From: an uncultured Clostridia bacterium
Lineage (GTDB): Bacteria; Bacillota; Clostridia; Oscillospirales; Ruminococcaceae
Direction of reading: 5' to 3'
DNA: 55,946 bases
Assembly (NCBI GenBank): GCA_947628655.1
Contig: CANRAS010000011.1
Span: forward strand, 1 to 55,946
In this document: in pieces, positions 7,740 to 15,796 of the stretch
Numbering within the stretch: position 1 is the first letter of the stretch
How the letters are laid out: every line of letters begins with the position of its first letter
Program-made: the position numbers and the translations under genes
Notes under the pieces: model-generated
Seen by the model: the letters and a program-made list of their open reading frames with translations, nothing else
Databases searched by the model: none
What the model was told of the DNA's origin: nothing

Positions 7740-9179
7740 ATGAACGACTATCCTATCAAGCCTAACGGCGAGGAAAGTGAAACACCGTCCGAAATTTCCG
7801 AGGCGCAGCTTACAATGACGCTTGACGACGCGGAACGGCTTGCAAAGCTAAATAGCGCGGATAATTCCGAGAAAAGCGGGAGTATGGCTCAAAACAGCGC
7901 GGAAATTTCCAAAGAAAATCCCGAAGAAAAAACGGCTGACAATTTCTCCGACAATGCCGGGGAAAAACCCGCCGAAACCGCGAAAGAACCGCCCGAACCG
8001 CTTTCGGATATGGAAGTTATCGAGCGCACCGCGTCGGTGTGGCAATACAAGGAAATCGCCGACAACGGCACGGAAATGCACACGGAGTTCCACGAAAAGC
8101 AGACCGCTGCGCCGTTCGCCGAGATTATCGGCGCGAGAGTGCGCGGGAAAAAGCACAAGCACGAGGGAACTAACTGCGACGATTATTTTGAAACGGCATT
8201 TACGGACGAATGCGCAATAGCGGTAGTGTGCGACGGCGCGGGTTCAAAACCGCTGTCGAGGATAGGTTCGCGCGTTTCGTGCGAGAGCGCGGCGAAGTAC
8301 CTTAAAGAAAACCTCGCGAGGATTTTCAAGGACAATCCTGACTTGAAAGCGGAACTTGGCGCGGAACTTAGTTCAAGCGAATTTATGTCGGCGTGCGGAG
8401 TGATTGCGCCGTGCGTTCAGCAGTCCGCAAAAGAGGCGTTCGCGGCTCAGCAGAGAGAACTTGACAAGCTGAAAGACGATGAAACGTACACGTCGGCGCT
8501 CGGAAGAAAAGCGCAGATAACCGATTTATACACGACGTTTTTGGCGGCGGTCGCAATTCCCGTGGCGACGGACAAAGGGCGCGAGTGCTTTATGGCGTGC
8601 GTGCAGATAGGCGACGGGTGCATTTGCGCGCTGGACAGCCGAGCGGACAGCGAACATTGCCTGAAAATACTCGGCGAGGCGGACAGCGGCGCTTTTTCGG
8701 GGGAAACAGATTTCCTTTCCGAAAAGAATACAAGCCCCGACGCTATCGGCGCAAAGACGCGGATTTCTCGCGGATCAAGCGATACGCTCCTGCTGATGAC
8801 CGACGGAGTTGGGGACGACTATTTCCCCGCCGCGCCAATGATGAAACGGCTGTATCTCGATTTGTGCTTAAACGGCATACTTCCGATGAACGGGGAACTT
8901 CCCGCAGAGGGCGAAGAACCCGCGCCGATAAGGTTCAAGTCGGTGTCGCTAAGTCAAACGAGTTACGCTCTGCAATACGCGAAACAGTTACTTTCCGATA
9001 AATCCGACGCGTCGATAAACGCGTTGTGGGATAAGCGGGAAATGCTGCGCTGTCATTCGCTTGAGGCGTTTCGTATGAACATCGGCGACACGCCCGCTCA
9101 AAGACTGCGCGTGTGGCTTGATAATTACAACGAACGCGGGTCGTTTGACGACAGGACGTTAGTCGTTGTCAGAATTTAG
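7740..9179 (+). CDS. PP2C-family serine/threonine phosphatase
   Basis: About 125 N-terminal residues are acidic, low-complexity and probably disordered. A PP2C domain follows: metal-binding VVCDGAGS (about residue 163), LLMTDGVGDD (about 352) and the final SFDDRTLVVV (about 470). These are the canonical Asp ligands of metal-dependent phosphatases. Uniquely recognisable is DDYF after GTNC (about 143-150), the PP2C motif 1/2 region. The start is set by AAAGGTG, 25 bp after the vWA gene. It probably reverses phosphorylation by the kinase encoded next, acting on the vWA or TerD-type partners; this is inferred from gene order. Confidence 0.88.
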   Translation: MNDYPIKPNGEESETPSEISEAQLTMTLDDAERLAKLNSADNSEKSGSMAQNSAEISKENPEEKTADNFSDNAGEKPAETAKEPPEPLSDMEVIERTASVWQYKEIADNGTEMHTEFHEKQTAAPFAEIIGARVRGKKHKHEGTNCDDYFETAFTDECAIAVVCDGAGSKPLSRIGSRVSCESAAKYLKENLARIFKDNPDLKAELGAELSSSEFMSACGVIAPCVQQSAKEAFAAQQRELDKLKDDETYTSALGRKAQITDLYTTFLAAVAIPVATDKGRECFMACVQIGDGCICALDSRADSEHCLKILGEADSGAFSGETDFLSEKNTSPDAIGAKTRISRGSSDTLLLMTDGVGDDYFPAAPMMKRLYLDLCLNGILPMNGELPAEGEEPAPIRFKSVSLSQTSYALQYAKQLLSDKSDASINALWDKREMLRCHSLEAFRMNIGDTPAQRLRVWLDNYNERGSFDDRTLVVVRI

Positions 9180-9230
9180 TTCTAAGCGAAAGGTTGATTT
9201 TCCTAATCCTAAAAATATAAGGTGAATGAA

Positions 9231-10715
9231 ATGCAAAGCGGAACCGTTCTTTCGGCTGTTCTGGAAAACGGCGATACAATCGAATATGTGTACAGTGCGA
9301 ATGCGCCGCGCGGCGGTATGAAACACACGTTTTTTACTCCCGACAAGCAGTTCGCGGTGCAGTTCTTCAACGACCCGCGAAACGCCGCCGACCCGCGTAT
9401 TCAAGACCGCATACGCACGATAGTCGGGATTTATAACCCGACAATACCCGAATCCGAGGGCGGCGCTGTCGGCAATACCGAAAAGACCGCGGGGTACTTT
9501 CGTCAGAGGTTCTGCTGGCCCGTCGCTATTGTACGTCAGCCGCAGTTCGGGATAGTCTGCCCGACTTATCCGAAAAACTTCTTTTTCGGCTCGGACGCGT
9601 CCGCTGTGCTGAACCTCACGGGCAAGGACAAAAAATCCAACTGGTTCACGGGGAAGAACCGAAAGTATTTAGCGCCCGCCGAGCGCGGGAACTTCCGTAC
9701 AATGCTCGGCACGGCGATAGGGCTTTCCCGCACCGTAAGGCGTATGCATCAAGCGGGGCTTGCGCATTCCGACCTCTCGTGCAACAACGTGCTTATCGAC
9801 CCGCGCACGGGAGCGTCTGTAGTGATTGATATAGACTCGCTTGTCGTGCCGAATAAGTACGCGCCCGAAGTCGTGGGTACGCGCGGATATATCGCGCCCG
9901 AAGTCTTGGCAACGCTCGGAATGGACGCGGGCGACCCCCGCAGGGCTTTGCCGTGCGTACAGACGGACTTGCACGCCCTGCCCGTGCTGATATACGAATA
10001 TCTGTTTTTCCGACACCCGCTTATCGGTCCTAAGATATACGACCCGCGCGACGCGGAACACGACGATTTCCTCGGTTTGGGGGAACTCGCGACGTTCATT
10101 GAGAACCCGAACGATACGTCAAACCGCCCGCCCGATTTGGGGGTTACGATACATTCCCTGTCAAAGGGATTGGAGGAGCTTTTTCTCCGCGCGTTCGTCG
10201 GCGGTCTGCACGACCCGTCCGAACGTCCGACCGCTATGGAGTGGGAACGGGAACTTTTGCGGGCGTGGGATATGCTCGTGCCGTGCGAAAATCCGCTTTG
10301 CGAAAAGAAGTGGTTCATTCTGCGCGATGACAGCACAGCAGTTTGTCCGTTTTGCGGAACGCGAATACGAAGTCCTATTACAAAGCTGATTTTCAAGAGC
10401 GAACTGCGCGGACGAAAGGGCGTTTACCGCGACAAGGGCGAGATTGCAATTCACGACCAAATGCCGCTTTACGACTGGCACGTTTATTCAAACGTCCACA
10501 ACGACGAGAAAGCGAACACGGATATAAGCGCGTATATCGCGTATCACAACGGTATGCGATTGCTCGTAAACAAGAACATCGACGGTATGTTATCTCCGTC
10601 GGGACGGCTCGTGCCTAAGGGCAGCGCCGTCGAACTCAAAAACGGCGCGGCGTTCAAAATGACAGGCGGTGAAAACGGCTTGTTATGCGAAGTCCTGGAA
10701 ACCCGCCCAAATTAA
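9231..10715 (+). CDS. serine/threonine protein kinase with zinc ribbon and C-terminal beta domain
   Basis: Kinase fold with catalytic loop HSDLSCNNVLI (about residue 178), metal-binding DID in place of DFG (about 195) and GTRGYIAPE in the activation segment. The glycine-rich loop and lysine are poorly conserved, so ATP binding in the N-lobe needs testing. After the kinase a CENPLC...CPFC pair (about 350-375) forms a probable zinc ribbon. The last ~100 residues look beta-rich and could be FHA-like (weak inference). ATG 9231 is preferred over GTG 9222 because AAGG then sits 8 bases upstream. It completes the vWA-phosphatase-kinase triad and has no membrane segment. Confidence 0.85.
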   Translation: MQSGTVLSAVLENGDTIEYVYSANAPRGGMKHTFFTPDKQFAVQFFNDPRNAADPRIQDRIRTIVGIYNPTIPESEGGAVGNTEKTAGYFRQRFCWPVAIVRQPQFGIVCPTYPKNFFFGSDASAVLNLTGKDKKSNWFTGKNRKYLAPAERGNFRTMLGTAIGLSRTVRRMHQAGLAHSDLSCNNVLIDPRTGASVVIDIDSLVVPNKYAPEVVGTRGYIAPEVLATLGMDAGDPRRALPCVQTDLHALPVLIYEYLFFRHPLIGPKIYDPRDAEHDDFLGLGELATFIENPNDTSNRPPDLGVTIHSLSKGLEELFLRAFVGGLHDPSERPTAMEWERELLRAWDMLVPCENPLCEKKWFILRDDSTAVCPFCGTRIRSPITKLIFKSELRGRKGVYRDKGEIAIHDQMPLYDWHVYSNVHNDEKANTDISAYIAYHNGMRLLVNKNIDGMLSPSGRLVPKGSAVELKNGAAFKMTGGENGLLCEVLETRPN

Positions 10716-10761
10716 GAAAAACAGCGCGTTGGCATAGAAGTTAAGCGCAGGCCGCCAAACA

Positions 10762-10804
10762 GCGGGCAGCGCCCGCTGTTTGAAAGCAATCCGCGCAGCG
10801 GATT
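10762..10804. repeat. two adjacent hairpins in kinase-ATPase gap
   Basis: AAACAGCGGGC-AGC-GCCCGCTGTTT is followed by GCAATCCGC-GCA-GCGGATTGC in the 165-bp gap inside the operon. They could attenuate or process the message before the Ca2+ ATPase gene. No T-run follows. Confidence 0.6.
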
Positions 10805-10811
10805 GCACAAC

Positions 10812-10839
10812 ATCTTACTTCTTACATCTAACATCTAAT
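10812..10839. repeat. heptamer array (WCTNNNN), four units
   Basis: ATCTTAC, TTCTTAC, ATCTAAC, ATCTAAT in exact 7-bp register, placed just after two hairpins and before the ATPase ribosome binding site. Confidence 0.7.
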
Positions 10840-10880
10840 AGCGCGCTATGAATATAATCAACTTACGAAAGGAAATCTGT

Positions 10881-13628
10881 ATGAAGAAAATCGGTCTAAC
10901 GGACAAAGAGGTTGCCGAAAGCAAGGCGAAATACGGCGATAACTCTATGACAGAGCAGGCTCACGAGGGCTTTTGGGATAAGCTCAAAGGAAATCTCGGC
11001 GACCCGATGATCAAAATTCTGATTGTCGCTCTGCTAATCAATATCGTGCTTTCGATACTCGGTTATACGGGCGTAATCAAGGAGGGCTATCCCGAATGGT
11101 ACGAACCGCTCGGAATATTCGTGGCTATCTGCCTTGCAACGCTTGTTTCTACGTTCTCGGAATACCGCAACGAAAACGCGTTCCAGAAACTGCAGGAAGA
11201 GGCGTCGAGAATACTCGTAAAGACTTACCGCAACGGCGTTATCGCGGAAGTCGCGATAAACGATATTGTCGTGGGCGACGCTATACTGCTCCAATCGGGC
11301 GATAAGATACCCGCCGACGGCATTATAATCGACGGCGATATAAAGGTGGATCAGTCCGTGCTGAACGGCGAGAGCCGCGAGGCGAAGAAGTTCGCGATAC
11401 CCGACGGCTGGACGGACACCGATGAAAACACGAACTTCGACAACGAACACAAGGTTTTCCGCGGCGCTGTCGTTTGTTCGGGAAACGCCGTTATGCAGGT
11501 GACTGTTGTCGGCGATAAATCCGTTTACGGAAAAATCGCAAGCGAACTTCAGACAGAGGACGACCGCGATACTCCGCTGAAAGTTAAACTCGGAAAACTC
11601 GCGAACGGTATCTCGAAATTCGGCTATATCGGCGGTATCGCAATTGCCGTCGCAATGCTTGCAAAGACGCTGTTGTTCGATACGGGATTTAATCCCGCGG
11701 CGTTCTTGTTCGCGGACGGGGTGTTCCGCTGGGGAGCGCTTGTCGAGGCGGTTATACAGTCCGTTATGCTTGCGGTTATCATTATTGTAATGGCAGTACC
11801 GGAGGGACTTCCGCTTATGATAGCGATAGTTTCCGCGCAGAATATGGGCAAAATGCTGAAAGACAACGTATTGGTGCGCAAGGTCGCGGGAATTGAAACG
11901 GCGGGTTCGCTGAATATTCTGTTCTCCGATAAGACGGGCACTATCACCAAGGGCAAGCTTGAGGCTATAAACTTCATTGACGGCGCTGTCGCGGAGTACA
12001 AGACGATTGACGACGTAGGCGGAAAGCTCGGCGATTTGCTGAACCTCTCCATTCACAAGAATACGCTGTCGATGATTTCGGGCGAGGGCGCCGACAGGCG
12101 AGTGCTCGGCGGAAACGCGACGGAACGCGCTATCTTAGGCTTTGCGATGAATACCGAATGTAAAGCGGAAGTGGCGGCGGTAGGGAACATTCCGTTCAAC
12201 TCGACAAACAAATATTCCGCTACGCAGGTTATGGGTCAGTATGACTTGACGCTTATAAAAGGCGCGCCCGAAAAAATACTTCAAAGATGTTCGCATTATT
12301 ACGACAAAGACGGCAAGAAACAGCCGTTTGATATGAAAACGCTGAACGCGAAAATCGACGAACTCGCAAACCGCGCGATACGCGTCTTGGCGCTTGCGAC
12401 AAGCGAGGACGCTTTGGGCGAGGACGCTCTGCCGAGCGGAAACAACTGGACGCTTGTCGGGTGTCTGGGAATACGCGACGAGGTTCGCCCCGAAAGCGTT
12501 ACGGCGATAAAGGAAGTAAAGGGCGCGGGCGTACAGGTCGTTATGATTACGGGCGACCGCCGCGAAACCGCTGTTGCTATAGCAAAAGAGGCGGGGCTTA
12601 TTGACGACGAGAACACAAACCTTATGCTCACTTCCGACGAACTCGCGAAGATGAGCGACGACGAGATAAAAGAAAAGCTGAAAGATATACGCGTTATCGC
12701 GAGAGCGCTCCCGACAGACAAGAGCCGTCTTGTAAGACTTGCGCAGGAACTCGATTTAGTCGCGGGTATGACGGGCGACGGCGTGAACGATTCTCCCGCG
12801 CTGAAGAAAGCGGACGTCGGGTTCGCTATGGGCGGCGGCACGGAAGTCGCGAAAGAGGCGTCCGATATTGTTATCCTTGACGATAACTTCAATTCGATTG
12901 ACCGCGCCATTCTTTACGGGCGCACGATATTTAATTCGATAAGAAAGTTTATCGTGTTCCAGCTTACGATTAACGTGGCGGCGGTGCTTATCTCGTTTAT
13001 CTGCCCGCTTATCGGCGTAGCAAGCCCGCTGAATGTAATTCAAATCTTGTGGGTAAACCTCGTTATGGATACGCTCGCGGCGCTCGCGTTCGGCGGAGAA
13101 CCTCCGCTTGCCCGCTTTATGAAAGACAAGCCGAAACGCCGAAACGAGCCTATCATTTCCCGCTATATGATGTCGGAAATCGCGGTAGGTTCGGGCTGGA
13201 CGTTTATCCTGTCAATCGCAATGCTACTTTTGGGAACTCTCCCGAAAGGCAGTATGACAAGCTATCTCGAACAATGGGGTTTCCTGCGCGACGACTTGAC
13301 TGCGGGATTTTCCGAACAGCACGCTATTCTCCACACGGCGTACTTTGCGTTCTTTATCCTGATAGCCGTATTCAACGCGTTCAACGCCCGCACCGAGCAG
13401 ATGAACCTGTTTGACAATCTAAATCGCAACAAGGGATTTCTTGCGGTGTTCGGAATAATTACGCTTGTACAGGTGCTTATGACGTATCTTGGGCGCGGAA
13501 TACTTTCGGGCTGGGGACTTATGCCTCTCGAATGGCTTGTAGTGCTTATCCCCGCGATTTCGATTATCCCTGTTGACCTTATAAGAAAAGCGATAGTCAA
13601 TGCGGGTTCTAAAGAAAAGAGCGAATAA
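10881..13628 (+). CDS. P-type Ca2+-transporting ATPase
   Basis: P2-type ATPase of 915 aa that would export or sequester Ca2+ using ATP. Visible are the A-domain NGES (LNGES), membrane motif PEGLPL (about 307), phosphorylated Asp in DKTGTITKG (about D350), hinge MTGDGVNDSPALK (about 630) and a C-terminal cation-ATPase membrane domain with NPLNVIQILWVNLVMD-like spacing (NVIQILWVNLVMDT). ATG 10881 follows AAAGGAAA; the upstream in-frame ATG 10848 lacks a site. It sits between the kinase and TerD genes. TerD-family domains bind Ca2+, so linking Ca2+ transport to this operon makes sense, although this is inference. Confidence 0.93.
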   Translation: MKKIGLTDKEVAESKAKYGDNSMTEQAHEGFWDKLKGNLGDPMIKILIVALLINIVLSILGYTGVIKEGYPEWYEPLGIFVAICLATLVSTFSEYRNENAFQKLQEEASRILVKTYRNGVIAEVAINDIVVGDAILLQSGDKIPADGIIIDGDIKVDQSVLNGESREAKKFAIPDGWTDTDENTNFDNEHKVFRGAVVCSGNAVMQVTVVGDKSVYGKIASELQTEDDRDTPLKVKLGKLANGISKFGYIGGIAIAVAMLAKTLLFDTGFNPAAFLFADGVFRWGALVEAVIQSVMLAVIIIVMAVPEGLPLMIAIVSAQNMGKMLKDNVLVRKVAGIETAGSLNILFSDKTGTITKGKLEAINFIDGAVAEYKTIDDVGGKLGDLLNLSIHKNTLSMISGEGADRRVLGGNATERAILGFAMNTECKAEVAAVGNIPFNSTNKYSATQVMGQYDLTLIKGAPEKILQRCSHYYDKDGKKQPFDMKTLNAKIDELANRAIRVLALATSEDALGEDALPSGNNWTLVGCLGIRDEVRPESVTAIKEVKGAGVQVVMITGDRRETAVAIAKEAGLIDDENTNLMLTSDELAKMSDDEIKEKLKDIRVIARALPTDKSRLVRLAQELDLVAGMTGDGVNDSPALKKADVGFAMGGGTEVAKEASDIVILDDNFNSIDRAILYGRTIFNSIRKFIVFQLTINVAAVLISFICPLIGVASPLNVIQILWVNLVMDTLAALAFGGEPPLARFMKDKPKRRNEPIISRYMMSEIAVGSGWTFILSIAMLLLGTLPKGSMTSYLEQWGFLRDDLTAGFSEQHAILHTAYFAFFILIAVFNAFNARTEQMNLFDNLNRNKGFLAVFGIITLVQVLMTYLGRGILSGWGLMPLEWLVVLIPAISIIPVDLIRKAIVNAGSKEKSE

Positions 13629-13691
13629 TAATCTGGTTCACAATGTCTGTCAGTTTGACAGTCAGATAATAAACAAACGGAGGAAAATTAA

Positions 13692-14276
13692 ATGGCAGTA
13701 AATCTTTCCAAAGGTCAGAGAGTTTCTCTCGACAAATCTGTAACTATGGCGCGTATCGGTTTGGGCTGGGACATCAACCGTTATGACGGCGGTCAGGACT
13801 TTGACCTTGACGCCTGCGTGTTCCTGCTCGGCGCGAACGGCAAGGTTTTAAAGGACGAGGACTTCGTGTTCTATAATAACCTCACCGCACGCGACGGCGC
13901 GGTCGTTCACACGGGCGACAACAGAACGGGCGCGGGCGACGGCGACGACGAGGCTATCATCATAGATTTCTCCAAAGTCCCCGCAGAGATAGAAAAAATC
14001 GCAGTCACCGTAACGATTTTTGACGCGGAGCAGAAACACCAGAACTTCGGGCAGGTTTCAAATTCCTATGTAAGAGTTATCAAAGTTGACAACGCCGACG
14101 ACGTAAACGGCGAGGAAGTTCTGCGCTTTGACCTCGTAGAGGAGTTCTCGATAGAAACCGCGCTTGTTGTATGCGAAATTTACCGCTACAACGGCGATTG
14201 GAAGTTCAACGCGGTAGCGGCGGGCTATCAGGGCGGTCTGGAGGCTCTTTGCAGGGCTTACGGCGTTAATGTTTAA
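13692..14276 (+). CDS. terD: TerD-family calcium-binding stress protein
   Basis: A single TerD domain spans the 194 aa. It starts with VNLSKGQRVSLDK and shows acidic Ca2+-binding stretches DFDLDACVFLL, DGAVVHTGDN and GAGDGDDEAI, followed by VTVTIFDAEQ and an NFGQV loop. TerD/TerZ/YceD-type proteins are cytoplasmic and implicated in tellurite, phage and envelope stress responses. A strong GGAGG site precedes it. Base use is like the neighbours. The gene symbol is by family; orthology to any particular TerD is not established. Confidence 0.93.
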   Translation: MAVNLSKGQRVSLDKSVTMARIGLGWDINRYDGGQDFDLDACVFLLGANGKVLKDEDFVFYNNLTARDGAVVHTGDNRTGAGDGDDEAIIIDFSKVPAEIEKIAVTVTIFDAEQKHQNFGQVSNSYVRVIKVDNADDVNGEEVLRFDLVEEFSIETALVVCEIYRYNGDWKFNAVAAGYQGGLEALCRAYGVNV

Positions 14277-14303
14277 CAGCACTTCGCCGAAGATTATTGG
14301 CGT

Positions 14304-15770
14304 ATGAATGTAAATGATTATATTTTGAACGCAGGCGCGGGGAGCGCGGTCACACTTCCCGCGGGGGAATTTCAAGGTCCGCTGATAATAGACAAACCTC
14401 TGCGCCTTGTCGGAAAGAACACGACCGTTTGGTCGCGGCAGTCGCCTGTCGTCCGTGTGACGGCAAGCGGAGTGCAGATTTCCGACATTCGCGCGGAGAT
14501 AACCGAGGGCAGTATCGAAGAACCCGCGATAATCGCCGATTTTCCGACAGCGGCGCACAATGTCGAGGTGCTGGGGCGCGTTTCGGGCTTTGGCGCGGAG
14601 GACGGATTTTTCGACATTCCGCGAACGATAGAACTAGGGCTTTTCCCGCCCGAATGTGAGAACACTTTCACGCTCGAAGTGAACGTTCCCGCGAGAACCG
14701 AGATACTCTGCGAAATGCGGGAGGTGAAGTTTTCGCCGAACGTTCTGACGGCGGGGCGCAACACGCTTGTCGTTACGGTAAGCGGAATTTCCGCGCAGAC
14801 GTTTTTGTATGCCGAATTGTTGTTCAAATCGGAATTTACGCGCCGCGTATACCTGACGGGACGACCCGATAAGAACTCCGCGCAGGCAGTTTCTAAGCGC
14901 ATTTACACCGCGCCTCAGAGGGATAATTCGCAAACGTCGCCGGTATCGCAAACACCGCAAGGCGGGGGCGTTTCACAAGGCGGGGTACTCTCCGAACAAG
15001 GCGCAGTAGCTATGGCGCAGGCAATTCACGAGATTATGCGCGGGAATACCGCGCAGAGTGAAACCGCGCCGACGGCGCAGAGCGTTCCCCAAACGGCGCA
15101 AAGCGTTACCCAAACGGCGCAAAGCGTTGCTCCAACAGCGCAGAGCGTTCCGCCGACAACGGCAAGTACTCCCATAACATCGGCAGGTACTCCCACGACG
15201 GCGCAGAGCGCTGCACCGCCGACGGCGGGCAGGCAAACTCCGAGCGGGCAGTCGCTCGATATGCGGCGCGGACAGCGCGTCGGGGTAACGCAATACCTTA
15301 CGGATAAATTCACCGTGCGGTTTTCGGCGAATACTCCGCGCGGAATGGAGATAGACCCGTATGTGTTTATGCTCGGCTACGGCGACAGGGCAATCGGCGA
15401 CGAGGGGCTGATTTTCTTCGGGAACGAGTGTTCCGAAAACGGCGAGGCACGGTATATCCCCGCAGACGGCTCTGTTGAAATCGACCTTGCCAAAGTATCC
15501 CCGACGGTGCAGAAAATAGTACTCGCGTATTCGATTTACGACGGCGGGGGTGCTAAAAACTTTCGCGGAGTGGGTACTCCGCAAATAACGCTTTTATCTC
15601 AAGACAGCCGCGTAACGTTCGCAATGGACGGGCTTTCCGATGAAACCACTATTGTCGCCGCGGAACTTTACCTATATAAGGGCGAGTGGAAAATATCGGC
15701 GGTCGGCGCGGGCTACAAGGACGGTCTTGCAAAGCTATGCAACCGTTACGGCATTGAGGTCGAGGGATAG
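14304..15770 (+). CDS. TerD-domain protein fused to a beta-rich N-terminal region
   Basis: Residues 1-200 are an uncharacterised beta-rich region. Its beginning (LPAGEFQGPLII, LRLVGKNTTVW, GVQISDIRAEI) resembles right-handed beta-helix repeats. Residues about 215-315 form a Gln/Ser/Thr/Pro linker with tandem copies of TAQSV-type units. From about 315 to the end is a TerD domain (LDMRRGQRVGV, IDPYVFMLGYGD, KIVLAYSIYDGG, VGAGYKDGL). Some acidic ligands of the neighbouring TerD are replaced, so Ca2+ binding may be weaker. No signal peptide is seen. It is 27 bp after terD in the same operon; no strong Shine-Dalgarno is visible, suggesting coupling. Confidence 0.85.
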   Translation: MNVNDYILNAGAGSAVTLPAGEFQGPLIIDKPLRLVGKNTTVWSRQSPVVRVTASGVQISDIRAEITEGSIEEPAIIADFPTAAHNVEVLGRVSGFGAEDGFFDIPRTIELGLFPPECENTFTLEVNVPARTEILCEMREVKFSPNVLTAGRNTLVVTVSGISAQTFLYAELLFKSEFTRRVYLTGRPDKNSAQAVSKRIYTAPQRDNSQTSPVSQTPQGGGVSQGGVLSEQGAVAMAQAIHEIMRGNTAQSETAPTAQSVPQTAQSVTQTAQSVAPTAQSVPPTTASTPITSAGTPTTAQSAAPPTAGRQTPSGQSLDMRRGQRVGVTQYLTDKFTVRFSANTPRGMEIDPYVFMLGYGDRAIGDEGLIFFGNECSENGEARYIPADGSVEIDLAKVSPTVQKIVLAYSIYDGGGAKNFRGVGTPQITLLSQDSRVTFAMDGLSDETTIVAAELYLYKGEWKISAVGAGYKDGLAKLCNRYGIEVEG

Positions 15771-15796
15771 CGAAATCAGTAAAAAAGGTGAAAACA

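Noticed and set aside
7848-8162. Hydrophobic minus-strand frames opposite the phosphatase N-terminus
   Set aside because: They arise from the complementary strand of Glu/Ala-rich codons and have no ribosome binding site or promoter.
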